27,438 nt of DNA from a virus. The notes beneath the pieces are model-generated. The model did no database searches and was not told the DNA's origin. It was given only the letters and a program-made list of their open reading frames with translations. This document shows, piece after piece, positions 21,058 through 27,363 of the stretch. The stretch lies in IMG/VR virus record IMGVR_UViG_3300008120_008032, positions 1 to 27,438 of that record. One strand, given 5' to 3'. The translations under genes were made by a program, and so were the position numbers. Positions within the stretch are counted from its first letter, which is position 1; each line of letters opens with the position of its first letter.

Positions 21058-21555
21058 ATGTATTCACTTGCTGTAAAGAATAGAGCGACCCAATTCATCA
21101 AGGACTATGGAAAGGGTATTGCTCAAGCCATCAAAGGAACAGGCTTATTTTTCCCTACAATCGTTGCCCAAAAAGCCCTAGAAAGCGGTTGGGGTCAAAG
21201 TAGTTTAACCAAAGAGGCAAACAATTTTGGAGGTATCAAATATGCACCATCATTGCCTGGTGTTACTGGTTTTGTAACAAAAGATACCACAGAATACATA
21301 CGAGGGAAAAAAGTAAATGTAAAGGCAAAATTTAGCAAATTCAAAGATGTAGAATCTGGTATTCGTGCTACTATAACTGTTTTGCTTAACGATAGATATA
21401 AAAATGCTCGTTTAAACGCAAAAACACCAGAGGAGCAAGTCTTAATGATTGCTAGAGCAGGTTACACTACAACACCACCTCAAAAATACTTGGCTTCAAT
21501 GCAAGGTATCATTGAGGCAACTCAAGATTTAACTGGCTTAGGTCGAATAAACTAA
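21058..21555 (+). CDS. GH73-type endo-beta-N-acetylglucosaminidase (no membrane anchor)
   Basis: This 165-aa protein is a compact glucosaminidase domain that cleaves the glycan strands of peptidoglycan. The catalytic region IVAQKALESGWGQSS (residues 35-49) has the conserved Glu42 in the ALESGWG motif. It is followed by NNFGGIKY (about 56-63), as in the family's N-N-L-F-G-I-K, and by FRKY-like FSKFKDVESGIRATITVL. The C-terminus has YTTTPPQKYLASMQGIIEA, the usual Y-A-T-D-P-x-Y-x-x-x-I pattern. There is no signal peptide or membrane helix, unlike its neighbours. It may be virion-packaged or act with a holin. Confidence 0.9.
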   Translation: MYSLAVKNRATQFIKDYGKGIAQAIKGTGLFFPTIVAQKALESGWGQSSLTKEANNFGGIKYAPSLPGVTGFVTKDTTEYIRGKKVNVKAKFSKFKDVESGIRATITVLLNDRYKNARLNAKTPEEQVLMIARAGYTTTPPQKYLASMQGIIEATQDLTGLGRIN

Positions 21556-21560
21556 TCAAT

Positions 21561-21704
21561 ATGAAAAAAGGAACAATCATTACAATTTTATCACTCGCTG
21601 CCGTGTATGCGGGAATTTATTTTTATCAACGCTATCAGCGTCAAAAGGCAAACGAGAGGAAAGCAACTCTCAAAGAGGCTGATGAAATAATTGATAATCT
21701 ATAA
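21561..21704 (+). CDS. 47-aa membrane-anchored microprotein
   Basis: ATG at 21561 opens a 47-codon gene that ends with a stop sharing one base with the next ATG (TAATG). Residues 4-21 form a membrane helix (GTIITILSLAAVYAGIYFY), followed by a basic segment (QRYQRQKANERK) and a short acidic amphipathic end (TLKEADEIIDNL). It has the same anchor-plus-charged-tail plan as the larger proteins nearby but no folded domain. It could be a spanin-like, holin-like or virion-membrane microprotein. It was found by reading the gap between the GH73 and L,D-transpeptidase-like genes. Confidence 0.7.
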   Translation: MKKGTIITILSLAAVYAGIYFYQRYQRQKANERKATLKEADEIIDNL

Positions 21705-22384
21705 TGGAATACACACTTAAAAATATTGTCAAGAGTGTTGAGAACAAAGGTTATCAAATCGATAGGCGACCTTACAAGTTAAATATTGTTGGAGTAAGAA
21801 CCAATAACCCAATAAGCCAAGACAAGTTTGATGATAAACTTGCCTATTTCTATTTTGATGATAAAGGTAATCTTCAAGGTAGAGTAGCAATCGCAACCAC
21901 AGACCCATCTACACATTTCTTAAAAAACCCCATGAATAGGGGTGGTGCTGCGATTCTAAAAGGGGGTCAATATAAAGATACCTACACGCTAGGTACACAC
22001 GCAGGTAAGTATAGAGCACTCGTTCAAAGATTAGGAAAGGTAACTGTCTTTAGAGATAATGATAGAGATGGATTCACAAACTTCAATAATGTTGAGGAGA
22101 GTGGATTATTTGGCATTAATATCCATAGAGCAAGTCGAGGAAAAAGAAATGAAGCCATCATAGGTAAAGATAGTGCTGGCTGTCAAGTATTTCAAAACGA
22201 GGCTGATTTTAATGATATGATGAGGTTGGCAGAAAAGTCTGCTCAACTACATGGTAATAAGTTTACCTACACTCTTATAGATGAGAGAGATTACATTCGT
22301 AAGAGAAACACATGGATTGTAATTGCTTTAGTTGGTGGTGGTGCTATCGCACTCACCTATTTACTTTATAAAAAGTTGAGATAA
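21704..22384 (+). CDS. Membrane-anchored L,D-transpeptidase-like protein
   Basis: This 226-aa protein has an L,D-transpeptidase-like catalytic pair: GINIHRAS with His141 and GKDSAGCQVF with Cys160, matching the H...S-x-G-C motif. The last Arg of the typical S-x-G-C-x-R is replaced. The N-terminal part (1-100) is beta-rich, with AYFYFDDKGNLQG like the start of such folds and THAGKYRALVQ. One membrane helix sits at the C-terminus (203-222, TWIVIALVGGGAIALTYLLY) followed by KKLR. It could cross-link, or more likely cleave, peptide stems in the host wall, or attach virion proteins to the wall. It is coupled to genes on both sides. Confidence 0.8.
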   Translation: MEYTLKNIVKSVENKGYQIDRRPYKLNIVGVRTNNPISQDKFDDKLAYFYFDDKGNLQGRVAIATTDPSTHFLKNPMNRGGAAILKGGQYKDTYTLGTHAGKYRALVQRLGKVTVFRDNDRDGFTNFNNVEESGLFGINIHRASRGKRNEAIIGKDSAGCQVFQNEADFNDMMRLAEKSAQLHGNKFTYTLIDERDYIRKRNTWIVIALVGGGAIALTYLLYKKLR

Positions 22385-23028
22385 TGGTCAACATAAATAA
22401 TGCCATACAAATTGCTAAACCACTCATAAAAAATTATGAAGGTTTGGCTAGTGGAACGCCTCCTTGTGGAACAGATACCGATTGTCTAGGGTATATGGCT
22501 AAAACTGGAAATCCCAATCAAAAAGTCTATGCTTATTGGGATAGGTTTGCAAAAATTTGGACTATTGGATGGGGAAGCACATACTTAAATGGTCGCAAAG
22601 TTCAAGAGAACGATGTAATAACAAGAGAGGAGGCTGAGAGGATATTTGAACAAGAAGTTATACAGCAAGAAAAATATGTACGCCCAACAGTAGATTTAAA
22701 TAAGTTAAACGATAATCAATATGCGATTTTAATATCGCTATCGTATAACGCTGGTATTGGTAATTTAAAAAAGACTCGAATACTACCCGCTATTAATAGT
22801 GGCAAATCTCCACAAGAGGTTAGTGCAATAATTAGAGATAGCCTTACTACTTCTAGAGGTGCAACAGTACCTGGACTTGTTAGAAGGAGGAGAGAGGAGG
22901 CTGATTTTTATTTATCACCCGTAATCGCTGCCCTCAAAACCCCTAAAGGCATTGGAGTCGCCATAGGCATTTTGTTAGTTTTGGGAGGGATTAGTTACTA
23001 TTTATACAATAAACTTATTAAGAAATAA
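22384..23028 (+). CDS. Membrane-anchored GH24-type lysozyme (muramidase)
   Basis: This 214-aa protein resembles phage T4/lambdoid-type lysozymes. Glu19 in LIKNYEGL is the catalytic acid, YWDRFAKIWTIGWGST (51-66) supplies Asp53 and Thr60 and the GWG loop, and LNDNQYAILISLSYNAGIGNL and VPGLVRRRREEADFY match later family blocks. A 30-residue insertion with Cys28 and Cys34 (SGTPPCGTDTDCLGYMAKTGNPNQ region) lies between Glu19 and the Asp, which is unusual. A C-terminal membrane helix (190-209, GIGVAIGILLVLGGISYYLY) anchors it with the catalytic domain N-terminal. It overlaps its neighbours by one base on each side. Confidence 0.9.
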   Translation: MVNINNAIQIAKPLIKNYEGLASGTPPCGTDTDCLGYMAKTGNPNQKVYAYWDRFAKIWTIGWGSTYLNGRKVQENDVITREEAERIFEQEVIQQEKYVRPTVDLNKLNDNQYAILISLSYNAGIGNLKKTRILPAINSGKSPQEVSAIIRDSLTTSRGATVPGLVRRRREEADFYLSPVIAALKTPKGIGVAIGILLVLGGISYYLYNKLIKK

Positions 23029-23366
23029 TGGCTTATAAATTTGACATTTCTCGTGGAGAGGAAGTTTTGCTTAAAATCGCTGCCATAAGCACTGCGCTAC
23101 TAGGATTAGCGGCAGTATATACATTTTATAGAAATAATGTTTGGGAGCCGAGAATTGAGGTAGTGAATGTTGACTATGAAAGAGGATTGGCAAATCTAAA
23201 AATTAATGGTACTCCCTTTTTACTAAAGGGCGACTCTACTTATCTCATCACCGCTGATTGGGGAATTAAATTTGGATTTACACCTACTAAAGATGGTAAG
23301 AGAATAAATGATAGAATCGAAATACTAAAAAGAGGAATGGTACAAAGAGTACTTGCACACGCATAA
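23028..23366 (+). CDS. N-terminally membrane-anchored protein of unknown function
   Basis: This 112-aa protein has a membrane helix at residues 13-31 (LLKIAAISTALLGLAAVYTFY) after a short charged start. A beta-rich domain follows: RIEVVNVDYERGLANLKINGTPFLLKGDSTYLITADWGIKFGFTPTKDG. This resembles a small immunoglobulin-like or OB-like fold. No active-site residues stand out. It shares one base with the lysozyme gene before it. It may bind wall material or another virion protein. I do not recognise a family. Confidence 0.65.
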   Translation: MAYKFDISRGEEVLLKIAAISTALLGLAAVYTFYRNNVWEPRIEVVNVDYERGLANLKINGTPFLLKGDSTYLITADWGIKFGFTPTKDGKRINDRIEILKRGMVQRVLAHA

Positions 23367-23375
23367 AATCATTTT

Positions 23376-24038
23376 ATGGATTTAAAAAAAGGTTTACTTG
23401 TATCTAGTGGCATAGCCGCTTTAATTGTTTTGGTGGTTATTGTTGCTAGGGGGCAAAGTAAAAAAGGTGGTAAGAGTTTAGACCCTAAAGTTGCAGACCC
23501 AGAGTTGAGTAAAAAATTCAACTTTCATTTAATACCCGATGGTAAGGGTAATTATCGCTCTGCACAATTTACAGCAAACGAATTACCACAAGTAATTAAG
23601 AAGTACAACATAAAAAGAATTATTCGCTTCAATGGTGATGGAAACGATAGCAAACATAGAAGTGCCTATCCTCAAACACCAATAAGCGAGGAGAAAAGAA
23701 TCGCTCAATCTCTAGGGGTTGAGCATCATTTTATGTCTAGCCACTCTGGTTATAAGAGGGGTCAAGGATATACTAAGAGTGTTGAAAACGCGGGTGCTAT
23801 TTTAGATAAGGGGAATACTCTAGTTCATTGTGCACATGGGGCAGATAGGACAGGAGGTATTGTTGGAGGCTATCTAAAAACAAGAGGTTATATGACCAAT
23901 CTTAATGAGTTATGGAATTACACGACTCAATACAATGGTTGGATGAGCATGATTCGTAATGGTAAGTTTTTTGGTAGTGGGTACGATAAATACGCAGACA
24001 CTTTTTATCCTATTGACCAACTAAAGGCTAAATACTAG
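23376..24038 (+). CDS. Membrane-anchored dual-specificity-type phosphatase
   Basis: This 220-aa protein has a membrane helix (about 6-24, LLVSSGIAALIVLVVIVA), a basic linker and a cysteine-dependent phosphatase domain. The signature HCAHGADRTG (151-160) gives Cys152 and Arg158, as in H-C-x5-R. YRSAQFTANEL (60-70) matches the Y-R-S-x-Q start of bacterial dual-specificity phosphatases. A plausible general acid is Asp89 or Asp92. It should hydrolyse phosphate monoesters on proteins or lipids at the membrane. This is rare in phage lysis-type operons. It ends overlapping the heptose-kinase gene on the other strand by 11 nt, with no visible terminator. Confidence 0.85.
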   Translation: MDLKKGLLVSSGIAALIVLVVIVARGQSKKGGKSLDPKVADPELSKKFNFHLIPDGKGNYRSAQFTANELPQVIKKYNIKRIIRFNGDGNDSKHRSAYPQTPISEEKRIAQSLGVEHHFMSSHSGYKRGQGYTKSVENAGAILDKGNTLVHCAHGADRTGGIVGGYLKTRGYMTNLNELWNYTTQYNGWMSMIRNGKFFGSGYDKYADTFYPIDQLKAKY

Positions 24039-24798
24039 CCACCCCCCTTTTTCTTACGACCTCTCCTGCTATTTGGTTGGCAAATTCTATTGCCATTACA
24101 ATATCCTTACTCGTAAGGTAATTTAAGGCTAGGGCACTTAAAAAGGTATCACCCGCCCCACTTACATCCATTGTAACCACCTTTTCCCCTTTAAAAACCT
24201 TTCCATTGTACTCGACCCCATCTCCACCCATTGTTACAATAATCTTTTGATTAAAGCCTCCCAAATCCTTCAAGATGTGATTGTGGGATTCAAACTCTAC
24301 CTTATTGAACTTAATGAAATCCACAAAGTACAAGGTATCTTCATATACCTTCTTTTTTGTGTCTAAAAAAACTACTGCATTTTTCTTTTTTGCCTTGCAA
24401 ATGTTTTGAATATCGCTAAAGGATATAAACCCCTTGTCATAGTCACTAATGATGATGCAATCAGCCTCACCAATAAGCCTATCAACACGATTTTCCTGTA
24501 AGTTTAGTTTATCACGGTTCTCTCCACTATCGACCCTAATAAAGTAGTGATTTGAGGCATCATCTACATACCTTGTTTTGGTAACATTGTTGGAACTTAA
24601 AATGCTATCCACTACAAAAGAGGGGTTGTACTTAGCAATTAACGATGATAGGTTATTGAACACATTACCGCCCATTCCTTCATTTTTGACCTCTCTCGTT
24701 GGGGTGAAAATGGGTATGGGTGCTTCAGGGGATAATCTATTAACCTTACCATAGATAAATATATCAATACACGAATCGCCTATAACTAGAAATTTCAT
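24028..24798 (-). CDS. rfaE1: RfaE1/HldE-type heptose-7-phosphate kinase (PfkB family)
   Basis: This 256-aa PfkB-family sugar kinase has the start VIGDSCIDIFIYGKVNRLSPEAPIP (residues 5-29), matching the RfaE1 D-x-x-x-D-x-x-x-x-G-x-x-x-R-x-S-P-E-A-P pattern. GMGGNVFNN (41-49) follows, then ISDYDKG (117-123). The ATP and catalytic block is VSGAGDTFLSALALNYL (212-228) with Asp217. In the ADP-heptose pathway it phosphorylates D-glycero-beta-D-manno-heptose 7-phosphate at C1. It is about 50 residues shorter than typical. The matching adenylyltransferase is encoded upstream at 25282-25692, so the usual HldE two-domain protein is split into two genes, as in many bacteria. The last gene of its operon. 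Confidence 0.8.
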   Translation of the reverse strand: MKFLVIGDSCIDIFIYGKVNRLSPEAPIPIFTPTREVKNEGMGGNVFNNLSSLIAKYNPSFVVDSILSSNNVTKTRYVDDASNHYFIRVDSGENRDKLNLQENRVDRLIGEADCIIISDYDKGFISFSDIQNICKAKKKNAVVFLDTKKKVYEDTLYFVDFIKFNKVEFESHNHILKDLGGFNQKIIVTMGGDGVEYNGKVFKGEKVVTMDVSGAGDTFLSALALNYLTSKDIVMAIEFANQIAGEVVRKRGVASI

Positions 24799-24800
24799 GC

Positions 24801-25091
24801 CTAATCTTTTTTATTGATAAGTAATGTTTGTTCTTTTCGTGAACTCTCAATAATAAGGTCGTAAACACTAGTTATTAAACTAATAGATATTCCATCCCTA
24901 TTTGCCCATTGGCTTACCCTATGTAGTATATCCCTCTTTCTATTCTCACACATCTCACTAATACCATGTTCTTTTTTAAGTTCTCCTACTTTGTTTGTTA
25001 ATGATATTCTTTGTCGAATAGATAAGTACAATGCTTCATCTATCAAATCAATAGACCCTCTTAGTTCTTCTAATTCCTCTTTGTAACTCAT
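24801..25091 (-). CDS. AroQ-class chorismate-mutase-like protein
   Basis: This 96-aa protein aligns without gaps, as I recall it, to the chorismate mutase domain of E. coli PheA. Arg11, Arg28, Lys39, Arg51, Ser84 and Gln88 of the active site all line up (LEELRGSIDLIDEAL, IRQRISLTNKVGELK, ENRKRDIL, LIIESSRKEQ). Two active-site acids differ: Asp48 becomes Cys and Glu52 becomes Lys. The enzyme would convert chorismate to prephenate, but why that should sit in a heptose operon is unclear. It may be active, altered in substrate, or a structural helix-bundle protein. It lies 2 nt upstream of the kinase gene and 0 nt downstream of the 62-aa gene. Confidence 0.8.
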   Translation of the reverse strand: MSYKEELEELRGSIDLIDEALYLSIRQRISLTNKVGELKKEHGISEMCENRKRDILHRVSQWANRDGISISLITSVYDLIIESSRKEQTLLINKKD

Positions 25092-25280
25092 TTAATTTTC
25101 TTTTTCCATTTCAAAAACTCTATACACAAATGAATCCCCTAAGTTATTTATTAAATGTTGGGGATAGCCATTTCTAACTAGCCATTTGTAAATATCTTTT
25201 ACATCGTCAGGCAACTCCTTTGGGAAACCATATAAATTCCCATGTGGAGGGTCTATCATCTTTACAATTTTCTTTTCCAT
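25092..25280 (-). CDS. Hypothetical protein
   Basis: This 62-aa protein has IDPPHGNLYGFPKELPDDVKDIYKWLVRNGYPQHLINNLGDSFVYRVFEME. The P-P-x-G-x-x-Y-G-F-P-K-E-x-P-D-D-V pattern is one I have seen in short phage hypothetical proteins with no known function. It has no metal motif or membrane helix. It lies between the adenylyltransferase and chorismate-mutase-like genes, both within 1 nt, so it is translated with the pathway. It could be a regulatory or binding subunit of one of these enzymes. Confidence 0.6.
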   Translation of the reverse strand: MEKKIVKMIDPPHGNLYGFPKELPDDVKDIYKWLVRNGYPQHLINNLGDSFVYRVFEMEKEN

Positions 25281-25281
25281 A

Positions 25282-25692
25282 TCAATCCATTACTACTGTT
25301 GATTGAATTTTAGATACTACATTGCTAGTTGACCAATTACCCATTCTAGGATAAAAAATCAACTCTTTAGCATATTGTCTACCTATTACTTCCTTATCAC
25401 GATACTCCTCACCAACAATCATGTAGTCAGGAGATAAATCCTCAATCAATTTCTCCAATTCTTTTTTACTATTGAAAATTTGTACATCCTTTACGAATAT
25501 CAAAGATGATAGTATAAGTTTCCTCTCATTTTGAGGGAATATGGGTCTAAAAGCACCTTTCATGGTTTTTATCCTTTTGTCACTATCGATACCCAAATAC
25601 ACATCCCCTAGAGAGTGAGCATGAACTAGTAATGCAATATGCCCTGCGTGTAAAACATCAAAGCAACCATTAACCCAAACCTTTTTATTCAT
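25282..25692 (-). CDS. rfaE2: RfaE2/HldE-type heptose-1-phosphate adenylyltransferase
   Basis: This 136-aa nucleotidyltransferase has VNGCFDVLHAGHIALL (residues 7-22) with the HxGH motif at 15-18. LGIDSDKRIKTMKG and the RPIFPQNERKLILSSLIFVKDV region follow, the usual R-P-x-x-P-x-x-x-R-x-x-x-L-x-x-L-x-x-V-x-x-V of RfaE2. DYMIVGEEY is close to the family's P-D-V-x-V-K-G-x-D/E-Y. It would make ADP-D-glycero-beta-D-manno-heptose from the 1-phosphate and ATP. The next gene upstream, the cupin, shares one base. It supplies the donor expected by the GT9 and TibC-like enzymes at 1-5717. Confidence 0.85.
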   Translation of the reverse strand: MNKKVWVNGCFDVLHAGHIALLVHAHSLGDVYLGIDSDKRIKTMKGAFRPIFPQNERKLILSSLIFVKDVQIFNSKKELEKLIEDLSPDYMIVGEEYRDKEVIGRQYAKELIFYPRMGNWSTSNVVSKIQSTVVMD

Positions 25693-26105
25693 TAGTTTCC
25701 TTTTTCAATTCTATAACTATCACTATCATAATGTGGGGTCGAAACCTCCATAATCTCACTATCCTCATAGGCTAGTAGTTGGTGTGGGCAACCTTGAGGT
25801 ACAACCACGCAATCTCCTACATTTAAATCAACCCCATGCCATTTACCCACTTTGGGGTCAATCCACACAAGAGATAATTTACCCTTAAGAACATACCATG
25901 TTTCATGTTTCTCTATATGATAGTGTAGAGAGAACTTCTTGCCCTCATTAATCACTAAAATCTTCCCACAATAAGATTCTCCATTGTAGATAATCTTCTC
26001 ATGACCCCATCCCTTTTTAACAATCTCTGGTTTTCTTAAACGAATAACTACATCTCTTTCCTCTTTCCCTGTAATAATGTCGTAAAGATTTGTTTGTTCT
26101 AGCAT
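25692..26105 (-). CDS. Cupin, sugar-phosphate isomerase-like
   Basis: This 137-aa protein has both cupin motifs. Motif 1 is the G-x5-H-x-H-x4-E-x6-G pattern at 55-75 (His61, His63, Glu68), and motif 2 is the G-x5-P-x-G-x2-H pattern at 97-108 (His108). These would bind one metal ion. The start and overall length resemble the C-terminal domain of type II mannose-6-phosphate isomerase. GWGHEKIIYNG (32-42) also fits. It could isomerise or epimerise a sugar phosphate, perhaps in place of the missing GmhA or GmhB, but that is only a guess. It lies 7 nt downstream of the epimerase gene and shares one base with rfaE2. Confidence 0.75.
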   Translation of the reverse strand: MLEQTNLYDIITGKEERDVVIRLRKPEIVKKGWGHEKIIYNGESYCGKILVINEGKKFSLHYHIEKHETWYVLKGKLSLVWIDPKVGKWHGVDLNVGDCVVVPQGCPHQLLAYEDSEIMEVSTPHYDSDSYRIEKGN

Positions 26106-26112
26106 AGTTTAT

Positions 26113-26925
26113 TTATTTTTTATTAAGATAATCCAAGTATTTATTTAACCCTTCCTTCAAATTATACTTTGCTCTCCAATTAGTCATAAATCTACTCTCA
26201 CTTGCCCTAGTATAGAATTGATAGTTTTTAGGTAGTACGAAATCATCACCATAGTAATCCCATTGAATACCCATAATTTCCAAACCCTCCTCAAAAGGTC
26301 TAGCCTCTCCTGTTCCCACATCAAATGTTTTACCTTTAAAAAATGGGTAGAAATCCCAAGCATATAAATTTGCATCAACCACATCATCTATGTAAATGAA
26401 ATCCCTCATAGGATTCATTTTGATTAATTTAGGTATGACCCCATCTTTGTTCTTTACATAGGATTGATAGAACATAGAAGCCATTTTACCCTTGTGTTCC
26501 TCTCCTGGACCATAAACATTGAAATACCTTAACGATACACCATTACACATAGTAACTAGAGATTCCCCAGCATACTTACTCCAAGCATACAAGTTCATTC
26601 CCAAACCACCTCCATAAATCGCTGCACTAGAGGAGTAAATAATTGGTATATCATAGGCTTGACACCATAGAGTTAATCCATAGGTGAAATCGAAATTTCT
26701 CGACATCATGTGAGAAATATCTTGCTCTAGTGTATCACTACAAGCACCTACATGAAAAATACAAGAAGGGCGAATTTCAGTTAATAACTCATCTAACTTA
26801 TCCCTCCAATCAACATCATCAAAAATAGATTCATCAATACCAAATACATTGTGCCTTCTCTCCTCTAATACTCTTTTTAAGTTTGACCCAATAAAACCAT
26901 TGTGTCCTGTTACTAATACATTCAT
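26113..26925 (-). CDS. hldD: HldD-like ADP-glyceromanno-heptose 6-epimerase (NAD-dependent epimerase family)
   Basis: This 270-aa protein begins MNVLVTGHNGFIGSNL, with the dinucleotide-binding G-x-x-G-x-x-G at 7-13. Tyr113 and Lys117 (YAWSK) form the catalytic pair, with SSSAA at 98-102. SLRYFNVYGPGEEHKGKMASMFYQ (131-154) closely follows the HldD signature R-Y-F-N-V-Y-G-P-x-E-x-H-K-G-x-M-A-S. PMRDFIYIDDVVDANL matches the later R-D-F-x-Y-x-x-D-V. It would convert ADP-D,D-heptose to ADP-L,D-heptose. The open frame continues upstream to 26985, but a start at 26925 fits the domain and an ATGA overlap with a 35-aa gene. It is slightly shorter than bacterial HldD. Confidence 0.85.
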   Translation of the reverse strand: MNVLVTGHNGFIGSNLKRVLEERRHNVFGIDESIFDDVDWRDKLDELLTEIRPSCIFHVGACSDTLEQDISHMMSRNFDFTYGLTLWCQAYDIPIIYSSSAAIYGGGLGMNLYAWSKYAGESLVTMCNGVSLRYFNVYGPGEEHKGKMASMFYQSYVKNKDGVIPKLIKMNPMRDFIYIDDVVDANLYAWDFYPFFKGKTFDVGTGEARPFEEGLEIMGIQWDYYGDDFVLPKNYQFYTRASESRFMTNWRAKYNLKEGLNKYLDYLNKK

Positions 26926-27029
26926 TTTTGAATTAAATGATAAAGTCCGTATAAAAAAATAATTGCTACAACTATGAAAATACATCCACTATCGTTTTCC
27001 CCATCGTAGGGAGGCTCATTGAATTTCAT
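26922..27029 (-). CDS. 35-aa single-pass membrane microprotein
   Basis: ATG at 27029 opens 35 codons (MKFNEPPYDGENDSGCIFIV then VAIIFLYGLYHLIQK). It has a hydrophilic start and one membrane helix at about 17-32. It overlaps both neighbours with ATGA: the 102-aa gene's stop upstream and the epimerase start downstream. The two 4-nt overlaps support a genuine translated gene in a chain. The function is unknown. As in the other operons here, a tiny membrane protein sits next to enzymes. Confidence 0.6.
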   Translation of the reverse strand: MKFNEPPYDGENDSGCIFIVVAIIFLYGLYHLIQK

Positions 27030-27334
27030 AAATTATAAATATAAGTGAAACAAGGAATGACATTTGTAAATTTCCTCCTATTCAATTCAGGCAACCACCA
27101 TCTCCATCTCCTTATAGCAACTAGAGGAGAATAGCAAGGTCTATTATCATGCTTAACAACATCATCTTGCAAGTGAATATGCTCTTGGATATACCCATCA
27201 CGATTGTAATAATACTTTTCATCTCTTGTCAAAGAAGCACAACGAACCCTATCATTGAGCACTCGACAATAAGAAAATCTATTCAACTTATAGTTGACCC
27301 TAGCAAGTCTTTTATCTCTCATTCCAGTGAACAT
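27026..27334 (-). CDS. Hypothetical basic protein, first gene of the heptose operon
   Basis: This 102-aa protein is basic and rich in Arg, Tyr and Asn: MFTGMRDKRLARVNYKLN, then VRCASLTRDEKYYYNRDGYIQEHIHL, and LVAIRRWRWWLPELNRRKF. No family is recognised. The ATG abuts copy A of the phased-repeat site, and its stop overlaps the 35-aa gene by ATGA. A nearby ATG (codon 5) could be used instead if the transcript is nearly leaderless. The tight coupling to the heptose genes is the main reason to accept it as real. Confidence 0.6.
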   Translation of the reverse strand: MFTGMRDKRLARVNYKLNRFSYCRVLNDRVRCASLTRDEKYYYNRDGYIQEHIHLQDDVVKHDNRPCYSPLVAIRRWRWWLPELNRRKFTNVIPCFTYIYNL

Positions 27335-27363
27335 AGTGCTAAGTTATGATAAAATATGCCAAA
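27335..27363 (-). promoter_or_regulatory. 29-bp phased-repeat site, copy A
   Basis: On the minus strand TTGGCAT, TTATCAT and TTAGCAC start at 10-bp steps, and the final TTAGCACT is followed at once by the ATG of the 102-aa gene. It has the same length and end as copies B and C. If this is a promoter, the heptose operon is transcribed almost leaderless from here. Confidence 0.6.

Noticed and set aside
24028-24060. Terminator between the convergent phosphatase and kinase genes
   Set aside because: The two stops overlap by 11 nt and no GC-rich hairpin with a T-run is visible there.
25692-26105. Cupin as the missing GmhA or GmhB
   Set aside because: GmhA is a SIS-fold isomerase and GmhB a HAD-type phosphatase. 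The cupin shows neither signature, so replacement remains a guess and is not used as an annotation.
26926-26985. Upstream extension of the HldD-like gene (extra 20 codons)
   Set aside because: The dinucleotide-binding start is at codon 21, and the extension overlaps the 35-aa membrane gene. The ATGA overlap at 26925 is the natural start.
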